Positions 1 through 11,301 of a stretch of DNA of 64,000 bases are shown here, in pieces (position 1 is the stretch's first letter; every line of letters starts with the position of its first letter). This stretch comes from Zygnema cylindricum (taxonomy: Eukaryota > Streptophyta > Zygnematophyceae > Zygnematales > Zygnemataceae): the NCBI GenBank assembly GCA_037447655.1, contig JBBHKE010002683.1, positions 62,001 through 126,000 on the forward strand, in the 5' to 3' direction. A program made the translations under genes and the position numbers. The notes beneath the pieces were generated by a model, which saw only the letters and a program-made list of their open reading frames with translations, did no database searches and was not told where the DNA came from.

Positions 1-563
1 CATCACCGTGAAAAGAACTGAAAGCACGCGTGAGTGCCGGTATGCCGGAACGACTATCTGGGAGAAGTTCGGCGAAATGGAAAGAAATGACACGTGGCAT
101 CATCCTATAGGATGCCGGAAGAGAAAAGGGACAGAATGTTATTGACCTACTTTTGCCACGTGGCAGACCAGGAATGGTGCCGAATATTTTCGTTCATAAA
201 GTACGGCGGCTGCTGTACTTTATATGTACACTAATTAGGATACTTCACGTTGATTAGTTTAGAGTAGCTATTAGGAGTTTTTCAGGACTTAGGCAAAATT
301 TGGAAAAAGTCCTCTCTTCAGAGGCCATCTGTACGAATATGCTATCTTTGAACAGCCATAACTTAATGCCCAGGTGAGCAAATTCAGTGATTCTTTTTGC
401 TGCGGACTCAGGGGAGTCCAAGCTACACACGGGTGTAGTCTTTCAGAGTTTTTGCGTGTCAGGATGGCACTTATTGATTGCCTAAGTCAAAACTGCAAAT
501 ATTATCCCTGAGGCTTCATATAAGCTAGACATTTTGGGGACCAATGGAGGTCACATAATTTCA
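1..563 (+). repeat. 5' LTR of Copia-1, 3' portion only
   Basis: It matches the end of the 3' LTR at 5484-6046 and ends in the canonical CA, immediately followed by the primer-binding site. The first half of this LTR lies to the left of the window. Confidence 0.93.
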
Positions 564-578
564 GGTTATGGGCCCACC
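564..578 (+). other. Primer-binding site: half-tRNA initiator-Met type
   Basis: The 15 bases ggttatgggcccacc directly after the LTR are complementary to the anticodon stem-loop of initiator tRNA-Met (GGGCCCAUAACC), not to a tRNA 3' end. Drosophila copia, yeast Ty5 and Volvox Osser are known to prime from a cleaved initiator tRNA in this way. The presumed gag ATG at 568 lies inside the site. The match to the tRNA is from memory of conserved tRNA sequence; the local tRNA was not seen. Confidence 0.75.
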
Positions 579-3500
579 CTCTAGGGTGCCCATTTTTAAT
601 GGAACAGGGTTCATTTATTGGGAAACCATGATAAGAGGTGCACCGGTTGAAAAACGACTATGGTGCATTGTGAGTGGTCGTGTGCGTCGGCCATCCACAA
701 AATTGGGAGTTCCACCACGGTTTGAAGGATCGCGGTTCACAAGAGGATCTGCGGGGGTAGAGGTGGAAGAGGATGTTGGAGAAAGCATCGTGTCGGACAT
801 GGGGAAGGAGAAACTCACACCGATGCCTACTTGATCGGTTTTGGCTGCAGATGTTCAGAAAACCGAGGCTAATGATAGTGTAATCTGGGATTTCAACAAT
901 ATCGTGGCCACTCATTTTATTCTCGGGCGTCTCACTCAAGCGGTGGCTACACCTCATCTTCATGTGGACAGGGCAAACGAGTTGTATGAGGCTCTTGTCA
1001 GCATTTACAGGAGTGGTACGATTCAACAGCAAAAGCTGGCATGTCAAAAGGTACAGGCATATGTGTACAAAGGGGGAAACATGTTAGAATTTTGTAATAA
1101 CTTGGCCGGGTTATTTATGGAGTTGGATAGTGTAGGGAAAAGGGAAACCGAGAAAGAGAAGGTGAATACTTTGTTAATGAAACTCCCAGATGATTATGAA
1201 AACATTGTTAACAGGGTTCAGGACTTGCCAGATCATCGATGGGTCTGGAACTCCGTTGTGGAAATGATTTTGGTTTGGGAAAACACAATTGAGATTCGGA
1301 GAGGAGGAAAGATTGTTCAGGCGTTGGCTGCTGGAACTAATTGGGGAGATAAGGATTCCAAGAAACCTTATGGAAACTTTGGTGGAGGAGGAAGAGGAAA
1401 TCAATCGGAAGGATCTGGATCAAGGCCTCCGAAGGGGCTTTGTCACTTTTGTAAGAAGCCGGGACATAACATGGCAGAATGTTCTAAACTGTCAGAGTTG
1501 AGATTGAAGGAGGAACAGGTCGGAAAAGCAGTCGCAAAGAAAAAGAAGGCATTTGTGGCAACACAAGTCATCAAAGAGGACTCCGATGAGGACGATGGAG
1601 AACTCCTCCTCAACGAGGAGCTAGAGGTGAAAGGTGAGTTAGAGATACCAAGGAGGCAAAAGTGTGCGTTCGGTGGAGTAAGAGAAGCTCCTGAAGAAGG
1701 ATGGATTATTGATTTAGGAGCCTCTATGCATATGTGTAGAGAAAAACCATTTTTTACCAAAATGAGAAAGATCTCTACTGTAGAGATAGAGTACGGGGAT
1801 GGGAGAATAGTCACCACTAATTTAGTGGGATCTTTGGATCTGAGAGTCTTTGTTGATGGAAAGGCATCCATAGTCACTTTCTATGATGTTCTTTTTATCC
1901 CAGAGTTGAACAAGAATCTTATCTCTACGTCGGTCTTAGATGATAAGGGTTTTGAGACTAGTACTAAAAAGGGAGTCTTTGTTGCTAACTATGAGGATGA
2001 AGTGTACTTCACAGCTGAAAAGGGTAGCCAAGGAATGTTTAGGCTGAATTTGAGTAATGGAAAGACGGGAGTTTACTATGCTGGTGTAAGTGATTTGATG
2101 ATGTAGAATAAAAGATTAGGACATGTGCATCTAGATAGATTAAAAGATATGAAGAAAATGGGTGTAGTTGAGGGCATACATTTTGGAGATGATGAGACTT
2201 TGGATGATTGTAGTGGGTGTGCTCAAGGAAAAGCTCATAGGTTGCCTTTTCCAAAAGCCGCAACATATAAGGGTGAAAAGGTTTTAGATTTGGTTCACAC
2301 TGACATATGGGGACCGGCCAAAGTGCCATCAGTTGGAGGGAAAAGATTTATGTTTACTATCACTGATGATTGGTCTAGATACTCTAGAGTATACTTATTG
2401 GAAAACAAATTTGAGGCTTCGGCTTATTTTAAGGAGTATAAAGCTTGGAGTGAAAAGCTTCATGAGACACCTATAAAAAGAGTGAGAAGTGATAATGGGG
2501 GGGAATTCACTTCTAATGAGTTTGAGGATTACTTGAAAGAGGAAGGGGTTCAACACCAAAAGACTGTCCCAAAGAACTCGGAACAAAATGGTGTAGCCGA
2601 GAGACTAAATCGGACATTAAGTGATAGTGCTCGTAGTATGTTGACATATAAAAAGATAAGGAAAAGTTTTTGGGCAGAGGCTATGAATTGTGCTAACTAT
2701 CTGAAAAATAGAGTTCTTACCTCGGCTGTAAAAGGCCAAACACCTTATGAAAGATGGATCGGGAGAAAACCTGACATTTCACACTTAAAGGTGTTTGGGA
2801 GTCAAGTGTTTAGTCTAAACATAGAAAATCTGATTGGAAGTTAGATGCTAGAGGAAAGCCGGGATACTTACGTATGATGAAAATGTAAAGGGGTATAGAG
2901 TTTATGATCTCGGAAGAGAAGACATAATTCTAGTAAAACACTTGGTAGTTATGGACGAAGGAAAGTCCATAGATCCCTTTAAGTACACTAAACCGGTCAA
3001 AATTAGAATTGAATCAAAAATTGAGTTAGATTCAGATTCTTCTAACCGAACTCCGGTTCAGCCTGACCTTGCAGAGAAAGAGAAAAATCTGATCGAGAGT
3101 GATCCTCTCTTAGAGACAGTACTTCCAATTCAACCCGAGGAAAGACAGGAAACAGATGATGAACGTCCGGAGATGGACTCCACGGATAGGGGAGAAGATG
3201 AAGTCGTTCGGAGAAATCCGAGATTACCCTCCATCCCAGCATCAGAGTTTGAAGGAGGAAGGAGAAGTAGCAAGAGACTTCAAGAGAGGCAAGTGAACAA
3301 CAAGGTAACTAAGATGTCACATTTTAGCGAACCCTAAACTTACTCAGAGGCAATTAATAGTCCGGAAAGTAGTAGATGGGTGACAGCCATTAATGATGAG
3401 ATGGCTTCCATTTTGGAAGCAAACACATGGGAGTTGGTGGTTTGCCCTCCGGACAAAAAGCCGATAGGATGTAAGTGGGTATTTAAGTTGAAACTCAATC

Positions 3501-4914
3501 CCGATAACACCATTGAGCGATACAAAGCCAGATTAGTGGCAAAGGGGTTCACACAAAAGGAGAGAATCGATTATGAGGAGACCTTCGCTCCGGTTGTTAG
3601 ATTTCCCACCGTCCGGATTCTACTTAGTTTAACGGCAGCGGAAGACATGGAAGTACACCAGATGGACATCAAAACCGCTTTCTTACACGGGGAATTAGAA
3701 GAAGAGATCTTCATGCGATAGCCGGAAGGATCCATTGAAAAGGGAGAAGAAAGTAAGGTGTGCAGATTGATCAAGTCTCTTTATGGACCGAAGTAAGCTC
3801 CACGTCAATTGAACAAGAAGTTGGACGAGTTTTTGACGAGTTTGGGATATATCCGAATCAGTACGGATCATTCCATCTATCTATTTGAGGATGAGGAAGG
3901 TATAATTTTCATTGCTATCTATGCGAATGATTTGCTTGTTTTGAGTAAATCAATGGGGAAAATTAATAGGCTGAAAAAGGATCTAAAGAGTAGATTTGAA
4001 ATGAAGGACTTGGGAGAGTTAAAGTACATTTTGGGAATTCACATGGAAAGAGATAGAGAGAAGAAAACAATTAGACTAACTCAAAAGGAAGCAATAAAGA
4101 ATATGCTTGAAAAATTTCAGATGGATAAAGCAAATAGTTGTACGACTCCCATGGACTTAAAGAAGGGTAATGAGAGGAGCTCAAAAGAGGGAGTCTTGAT
4201 CTTGGATAATGAGTTAGGACCTGAGGAAAGCAAGTTCATGCAAACTATTCCGTATAGACAGGTTGTCGGTAGTTTGATCTATTTTATAAACTGTACTCGT
4301 CCTGATATAGCTGCAGCTGTGGGAGTATTAAGTAGGAGTCTGAATGATCCTAGCAAGAAAGATTGGGAAGCGGCCAAAAGGGTCAGGCGGTACTTGATAG
4401 GAACAAGAGATTTGTGGTTGCATTTGGGAGGGGATAATACTAACATCACCACTTGGAGTGATGCCTGTTATGGGGATGCTCCGATGAGAAGGTGTACTTC
4501 TGGGTATGTGTTGTATGTTGGGAATGGGGCTTGCTGTTGGAGCAGCAAGCAACAAAAGGTGATTGCTCAGTCCACCATGGAGGCTGAGTATATGGCTTCT
4601 TGTTCGGCTGTGAAAGAATTGATGTGGGTGTAATCTTTGTTTCAAGAACTAGGATATATGAAGAGTGGAGTGCAAAAGATTTTTTGTGAAAATCAAGCTG
4701 GTTTGTAATTGCAGCAAATCCTAAGCATCACTTTAAAGCAAAGCATATGGATATTCGTTTGAGCTTTGTTAGAGAGAAAGTTGAGAATAAAATAATTAGT
4801 TTGGAATATAGACCGGATAGAGAGATGGTAGCAGATATGATGACTAAGCCAGTTCCTTCTCCCAAATGAAAATTTTGTAGGGAGAAGTGTGGACTGAAAG
4901 AAAAGATAGACTAG
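568..4914 (+). pseudogene. Copia-1 gag-pol polyprotein, disrupted
   Basis: The ATG at 568 opens gag. A stop near 832 interrupts it and reading resumes to 2106. The gag part holds a CX2CX4HX4C zinc knuckle (CHFCKKPGHNMAEC). The protease active site reads D-L-G-A instead of D-S/T-G-A. Integrase (about 2107-2844) keeps the zinc-binding CSGC, the D and D residues (HTDIW, SDNGGEF) and the catalytic E (NGVAERLNRT). Reverse transcriptase (about 3370-4160) has YANDLL where YVDD is expected. RNase H (about 4440-4914) includes STMEAEYMA and the copia-typical DIRLSFVREKV tail. In-frame stops occur near 2104, 2842, 3336, 3719, 3796 and 4631. The damaged protease, RT active site and stops indicate a dead copy. 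Confidence 0.93.
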
Positions 4915-4917
4915 AGA

Positions 4918-4927
4918 ATAAGGGGAG
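4918..4927 (+). other. Polypurine tract of Copia-1
   Basis: A purine-rich run (aaggggag) abuts the 3' LTR that opens with TGTTGAAAAG. The same tract and LTR start occur in reverse orientation at 17457-17470, which supports the boundary. Confidence 0.8.
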
Positions 4928-6046
4928 TGTTGAAAAGTGATATTTTGTATTCTACCTTTTTGTTTAGTCTTGCAGTTCTCATACTTGTCGTAGTCACTGA
5001 GAATTGACAGGCAGCCATGGCTACCTTAGACAGATGAGAAGATATACAGAAGACAAAACTCCTGCAAAAGTTTTATTGACACAACCTAGATTTGATCCTG
5101 AAACCTCTTGACATGGGCCGTACAGAATAGGCGTCCGCTTTATCCGTTACGTCTTGATGATTCGTTGCATAGAGTATGTTGATAACTATATAAAATATAC
5201 ATGGCGACTTTTTCCTTTTAGCGACTTACGAAATGAAACGAAACATAGAACGTGTGGTACCGCACGAAATGCAGTACCACACGAAATAAATGAAACAGAC
5301 ATTTGATTTCGACGGACGAAAATTAAATGTGGCGATCGACGGCTCGCGGAGCAAGAAGAAAATTTAAACGGTCAACACGGAATGTTGACCGTCGAAATTC
5401 AATGGTCAACATGGAAATTTGACCGGTGAAATTCAACGGTCAACATTTATTCGGCGCGCCGTCAAATCGAACGGCTGAAATTCATCACCGTGAAAAGAAT
5501 TGAAAGCACGCTTGAGTGCCGGTATGCCTGAACGACTATCTGGGAGAAGTTCGGCGAAATGGAAAAAAATGACACGTGGCATCATCCTAAAGGATGCCGG
5601 AAGAGAAAAGGGACAGAATGTTATTGACCTGTTTTTGCCACGTGGCAGACCAGGAATGGTGCCGAATATTTCCGTACATAAAGTACAGCGGCTGCTATAC
5701 TTTATATGTACACTAATTAGGATACTTCACGTTGATTAGTTTAGAGAAGCTATTAGGAGTTTTTCAGGACTTAGGCAAAATTTGGAAAATGTCCTCTCTC
5801 CCAGAGGCCATCTATACAAATATGCTATCTTTGAACAGCCATAACTTAATGCTCAGGTGAGCAAATTTAGTGATTCTTTTTGCTGCGGACTCAGGGGTGT
5901 CCAGGCTACACAGATATGTAGTGCGTCAAAGTTTCTGCGTGTCAGGATGGCACTTATTCATTGCCTAAGTCAAAATTGCAAATATTATCCTAGAGGCTTC
6001 ATATAAGCTAGACATTTTGGGGACCAATGGAGGTCACAGAATTTCA
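4928..6046 (+). repeat. 3' LTR of Copia-1 (1119 bp, TG...CA)
   Basis: It opens TGTTGAAAAG after the polypurine tract and ends ...ATTTCA. It contains a short inverted repeat near 5251-5283 (gtgtggtac / gtaccacac) and the W-box-like cluster annotated separately. The end abuts coding sequence of another retroelement at 6047. Confidence 0.92.
5370..5443 (+). promoter_or_regulatory. Cluster of five TTGACC (W-box-like) motifs in the Copia-1 LTR
   Basis: TTGACC or its complement GGTCAA occurs at 5370, 5385, 5404, 5419 and 5438, five copies in 74 bp at near-regular 14-19 bp spacing. TTGAC[C/T] is the known WRKY W-box. Whether it drives LTR transcription here is inference. Confidence 0.45.
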
Positions 6047-7330
6047 ACCAGATCTACTCTCTTCAGCATGGCCAAATGTGTTGCCAAGATGCTGTCAACA
6101 TTCTGCGGCAGATTTGGTTGAGCTTAACAGATTGCGGACATGCGAAGTTGTTGGGGATACAGTTGGTGATGCGGTTGTAGTCGGTGCTCACTGACAGTTT
6201 GGGCGTCGGGTGAGATTTCCACAGCTACATAAGACTCCACCTTATATCCTACCTTTAAGACAGCTTCTAGTTCCGAGTTGATTCCAGAGAAAAGTGAAAG
6301 TATGCGTAGTCTGAAATTCAGAACTGATAATGACACCATTTGTTCATTGAATTTTTGTTTCTCAGGTTGAACCTCCAAAGATTCCGACCGATGCTTGGAA
6401 GTCTTATCGCTGGTAAAAAAAGTTGAGAAAGACTGATCCACTTCCCACCGAAGTGTGGATACCTGTGATAATCCTTCCTTGTATTCCTTTTCCCACCGCT
6501 TGGAAATAAAGAATTGTTATATCTTCTCGGAGATGTCTAGGGCGCTGGCGAGCAGTTTTGTTGCTGTGTGGGTGGCATAAACAGGATAACATCCGAAAAC
6601 AGGAACATTCGTTTTTCCCCGATTCGAAAAATCCAAGGGTACGATCACTTGGGCCCCTTCTAGATCTTCAGGGTCTCGGACTGTAAACTGCTCCTTCCAC
6701 ACACTTAAATCCATATTCAACCTTGTCCAGATGGCCATCCCCAACAGAATTTCAAATTGCTTACCTTCTAACACCAAGAAGGGAAGTCGAATTTAGACTC
6801 TCTAACCCGTGTCATCGGAGAATTCAATCAACATAGCCTTGATAATTCCGTGGACCAACTGGTTTCCACTGCTAACCGTGCTCAATCATATGTAACTGTG
6901 GAAAATTTACGGCCGGTGTTCCTCAGGCATTTTTTGCAAAGCCGAAGTAGTTATCAAATTGGGTAATGCTCCGGTATCGACCACTGCATCTTGATATCCT
7001 CTGTACCTGTTAATTTTGAAATTCACTGTCCGGTTTAGGATAAGCGCCACAGATAACGTCTTATAATCCCAATTCATCGTATGGGTCTTGGGGTCTGCGG
7101 ACAAATATACTGACCTGGGATGATCTGCCAGGTCTCTTTGCCTCTTTCAAGAGTGAATTTCCTCTTTTAGTGCCTGAATGAGGGTTTCTTCAAACAGGTT
7201 ATAGGACGAGTCTAATGTTTTCACATGGGTAAGGGCGTAGGGCATGAGGTGCCTTACAAGCATAATTGCTGGTTTGGAGGAAGGAGGTTTAGTTTTTGGC
7301 AAAGAAATGTGGGAACTCGGTTCCTTCAGT
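6047..7330 (-). pseudogene. Retroelement polyprotein fragment: aspartic protease followed by captured C5 cytosine DNA methyltransferase domain
   Basis: Read on the minus strand, a gag/pol-like frame starts near 7330. A retropepsin-like segment follows with the active-site motif VVDTGA (about 6960-6985), then about 200 residues of linker. At 6280-6300 is LSLFSGI, the S-adenosylmethionine-binding motif I of C5 DNA methyltransferases. The next residues (KVESYVAVEI ... EHRL) match the DNMT3/DRM-type motif II region. After a frameshift or stop near 6124 the frame resumes as KRVDLV. It is then cut at 6047 by the Copia-1 LTR, just before the expected PC catalytic motif. A DNMT domain in the same frame direction as a retropepsin suggests a retrotransposon that captured a methyltransferase, a phenomenon known in dinoflagellate and Klebsormidium elements. 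The copy has frameshifts and is not functional. The rest should lie left of the window, beyond Copia-1. Confidence 0.75.
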
Positions 7331-8665
7331 TTCTCTTACTCCCTTGTCAAGCTCGTGTGCTTTACACGCACCTGTTTATTTTACCAAGGATTTCCGGCCC
7401 CTTTCTCCTCTGTACGGTCATCAGAGTACGGCAAAAGGAGTGTACCAAGCCAGACGAGATTCTTCTATTTTCTAACTAAGCGGAACGCCCTTTATTTCGC
7501 CCCTAACGGAGGCCGAACGACAAAGTTATTTCGTCTCACAGATTACAATCCCATTACATGGGACTAGCTTCCGCTTGCCCTACTAGGGGGTACATTTTGG
7601 ATTGCCACGTAACTTTTGAGATTATCATTGAGATTATGTTGTTAGATGTCAGTAGGAATTTAGTTTAGGTTCAGCTTACTTCTGGTCTATTATTTACACT
7701 AAGTAAAAGTCTTGGATCCAAGCACCAGTTCAAGACCTTTTTGGTAAATTAGTGGTTCAAATTTGAACTCTCAATTCCAGGTTCAGCCGGAGTCAGAAGT
7801 AAAACTTTTTGCCTTGAGTGTCGTATGGCTTTATTTTTCCTATGTCATTTCGATAGCAATTGCTCTCCGCTCATTGGCTCCTTGCATTGCGTTGACCTTT
7901 TGGATCTGAAATCGGACAAATTCTGTTTTATAAGGCGCTTAGGGCCGAAGAAGACAGGTTATTGTTTTCAATACTGTCACTTGAGAAAAACCTTAGAAAT
8001 TTCAGCAAACTTTCTTTTGGAGAACTTTTGTTTTGTATGTGATTGTGACCTTATTGCCATCTTGGTTTGCATCCGTCCTTGTGGAAGTTGTAGTCTGGTT
8101 GGGTAGTTGGCACTATCTTTCCTGTTTGGGCGATTTGGGACTGATGTCTGTTGGATACCGAGAAGGGTCTTGCCTGTTCAAGGTTGCGGAAACCGAGGAG
8201 TTAAGGAGGCTTGACCTGTTTCAGTATCTTCAAAGAGATTTCGTCTCCTCTTGTTGTCAACGTGACGTTTTGGGGGTAGGTTGAGCTCGCATGTCATCAT
8301 TTCAAATTATACCTTTATTCTCTAATTTCTAGGGCAAGGTGACATTGTTAATTCTAAAACAACCAATTGTTTTTATTTTTGATATTTCTGCGTGGAAGTT
8401 TATTTGTTCCTCCTTGCTAGTCTTTTTTCTTTGGCGGCGTTTACCCCCGAACAGACTGCTATAATATTTTGGTACTAGAACAAGGGGTTTTGAGGGCGCA
8501 TTTAGCCGACTTCCAGCGGATCAGTACAGTGTTGAAAACAACCACCTGTCTCCTTCGGATTAGAGGGGATAAGAGCTTCTGATTTTGGGACCCTCAGTTC
8601 TTTGGAGGGAGTTAGGGTTCTCGTTTCCGATAGTTTTGACAGCTCTGTCCGTTAACCATCACTCG
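7331..8665. other. Unassigned region between two retroelement remnants
   Basis: No convincing coding region. Short open frames here have no recognisable motif. The stretch may hold the 5' leader or LTR of the gag-bearing element that follows, but I could not find LTR ends or a primer-binding site that I trust. Confidence 0.4.
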
Positions 8666-11301
8666 ATGGGAGGAGGCGAAGCTCAGGGAAAAGGAGCTCC
8701 AGAATTCGGATCTGAGGAGCAGGGTAGTCAAGATACGTTTACACCGGAGGAAGAGTCACAGGTGGTCGAGGAAACAGTCCCCTTTGCCCCACCTTTCAAT
8801 ATAGAGCAACTTCTTAAAGGAATGATGCCTCCGGCTGTTACAACCGATACTCCTCCACAACGGCAAGTGAGGCAACCCTCTCCTCCACCTCTGCCTGTCA
8901 TTTCCGCGAGAACCACCCTTCCTTGTCCGAGGCTGCGAGGGCTTAAGCCGAGGATAAGTTTGAGAGATAGTCGGTATCTCCTTAATCACGTAGGAAGTGT
9001 TTGGCCCACAAGGAAGCGGTCTGTGGTCACCCTCCCAAAATAGGGCTCCATACAAGATCTAAGGCCTCAATAGCTAATATGTACATGGACCTTAAAATTT
9101 TGGCAGATCCTAACCGGTCTAGTCGTAAGAAAATCTTAGCCCTTCACATTTTCCATGACTTGAAGGTCAAAAAGGAGTTGGTACAGCGGGTAGCCCGAAA
9201 AGACCGAGCTAAGATCGTACGCCCAGTGGGAGGTGTAGTGGAAATACTGAGCAGTTTGTCCGAGAGTAGCTTTCAACCTCACTCTGGAGCAACAGGGAAG
9301 GCCATCGACTTCACACCAGCAGCTTAATCGATCTCAAGACACAGCAACCACTAGGCCATTTAGGGGCAGAACGACCTCTCGAGCCTGAGCCTGGGAAGTA
9401 ACCAGCAAACGATGGTTACCAAAGCCGAAGAGTGTGCACTGGTCCGACCACTGTGACAGTAAAGGCAAATTCACATTTTTTGTTAAGGAAGAAACATTAC
9501 CTCATACCAAGCCAACCGCACTAGAGAAACCGCCTCTAGTTGCCTTAATTGTTCGACCCCTAGAAGGATTGTGGAGCACTACGGAAACAGATCCAGAAGT
9601 TCTAGGCATGGGGATTGCAGATTTGTCTAAGGTGGTTTGTAGGACTCAGGAGTTTGTGGAAATAGTGAAGGCACAGAGCCGGCGGGGGGAGGACTAGTTA
9701 TATTAAATTGGGAGGCTTTAGAAAAAGAACGACAGGCTTTATGGGAACAAGAGTTGAACTTAATACGAGAAGCCAGGCTTACGTTCAATGGACTTCTCAG
9801 CGAGCAGATGCTCATTTCCCCTGGGACATGACCATACCCCGGAGCACCAGTTCAAGAACCCACATCTATCTCGGAAACACCACTAGAATGCCTCCTTCGG
9901 AGACTGACCAAGATACCCCTCTTCAGCTGGAAGGGGGTGAAACCACAGGACCTAATGGGAAGGGTTTTAGTGTAGATATACTTCTTGACATTGCTGCTTC
10001 TCCTCGAAAAGTGTCAACTGTTGTTTCGGTGGAAGGCGATTCTGCAGTAGAAGCCTTAGTGGAATAACGACCGGACAAAAGGGTTCACATTCCCTTGAAG
10101 GCATCCACTCCTCCCGCTTCTCTAGCCAGACAATCTCCACAATCCCTTGCTCTTACCTCTTCCCCTTCACCATCCTTTTCTCCTGCTGGGGCAGTCAAAG
10201 GGTCACCGGACTCGCCTGTTTTGACCTACAAATACGACGTCCCTGCCTATTCTCCTCCTCATTAGCGTTCTCCTTCTCCCTGCTCAGGAACTCCACCTCT
10301 TGACACATCCAGGAGGCAAACTAGGAGACGGACTCCTTATCCTTCAAAACCCCAGCAGTCTATGTCTCCGTCCCCGCCACCGTCCATTCCACAAAGGCCT
10401 TTGAACAGATCTTGTCTCCACATCCCATCGGTGGAAACAGTTCTAAGAGAAGAACGATTAACTCTTGAATATAGAGGAGCCTGAAAATCCACACCTCCTT
10501 TGACAACAAGACCATCCTCAGTGCGGGGGCCCAGCAATTACACCTAAAGGAGACAAAGGTTAGGATATAGAAGGGGGAGATCCCAGAGCAATTTCACCGG
10601 CTCAGTTTTTCAGCCCCACCAGACCAGCCTCTCCAGAATTCATCAACCTTGCTAAGGAGGAGAAAGAAATAGGGGACATCAAGTTCTTTAGGGCAGATAG
10701 CTTGGGGATCGCTTTCTCGGATTTTGAATTGTTGTGGAAATCTTTCACCCAGTCCGAAATCAATAAATGTAGGGGCGGGGCCATTCGAGATGACTTCGAG
10801 ATCACTATTTTCCAAATGATGGTGAATTACCTTTCAGATGGTGCTTTGGATGATTACAATAGAGACAACCACTCTTGATGGCTCTAAGCATCAAGATTTT
10901 GAACCCGGTTCTTGATGCGCACGTTTTATTGGCGGAGGTTGAATTGGCTGCGGCGGCGCCAACCCCTGTGTCTGCCAACTTTACAGCCGACATGAAACTA
11001 CATGCACAGGGAGCCGCCTATATCAACCATCTGCAAGCCATTTAGGCAGCCCAGGCTGCGACTCGCATGGTAGCTAATCCCAACCCTTGTACTACACTGC
11101 TTAACATCTATATACTCCTCTACATTGAGAGGAACAAATATGCCATCAAGGAATTTATAGAATTTCGATGTTAGAAGAATGAAAACCCACAAACTCTTTT
11201 TAATCGACTCTCCTACCTTTGCCAAAAAATGAAGTGGTCAACAATTGTCCTTCCGGAAATGGCAACCAAATACATTATGGCTGTCCAAAATTCGTTTGGA
11301 C

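Larger units (their letters stand above)
1..6046 (+). mobile_element. Ty1/copia LTR retrotransposon, 5' LTR truncated by window edge (Copia-1)
   Basis: An LTR pair brackets a gag-pol region. The first 563 bases repeat 5484-6046 with about 6% differences by eye and a net length change close to zero. The internal order is gag with a CCHC knuckle, protease, integrase, reverse transcriptase, RNase H, which is the Ty1/copia order because integrase precedes RT. A primer-binding site follows the 5' LTR and a purine tract precedes the 3' LTR. Several in-frame stops make this copy non-autonomous. The target duplication cannot be checked because the left end lies outside. The element is inserted into the methyltransferase-bearing fragment that starts at 6047. 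Confidence 0.95.

Noticed and set aside
7225-8284. Several plus-strand frames of 80-107 codons
   Set aside because: No motif, no consistent splice structure; the first overlaps the better-supported minus-strand polyprotein frame.
8455-8490. Possible primer-binding site (tggtactagaac) for the gag-bearing element
   Set aside because: Weak match to any tRNA 3' end, no CA-ending LTR before it and no second LTR found.
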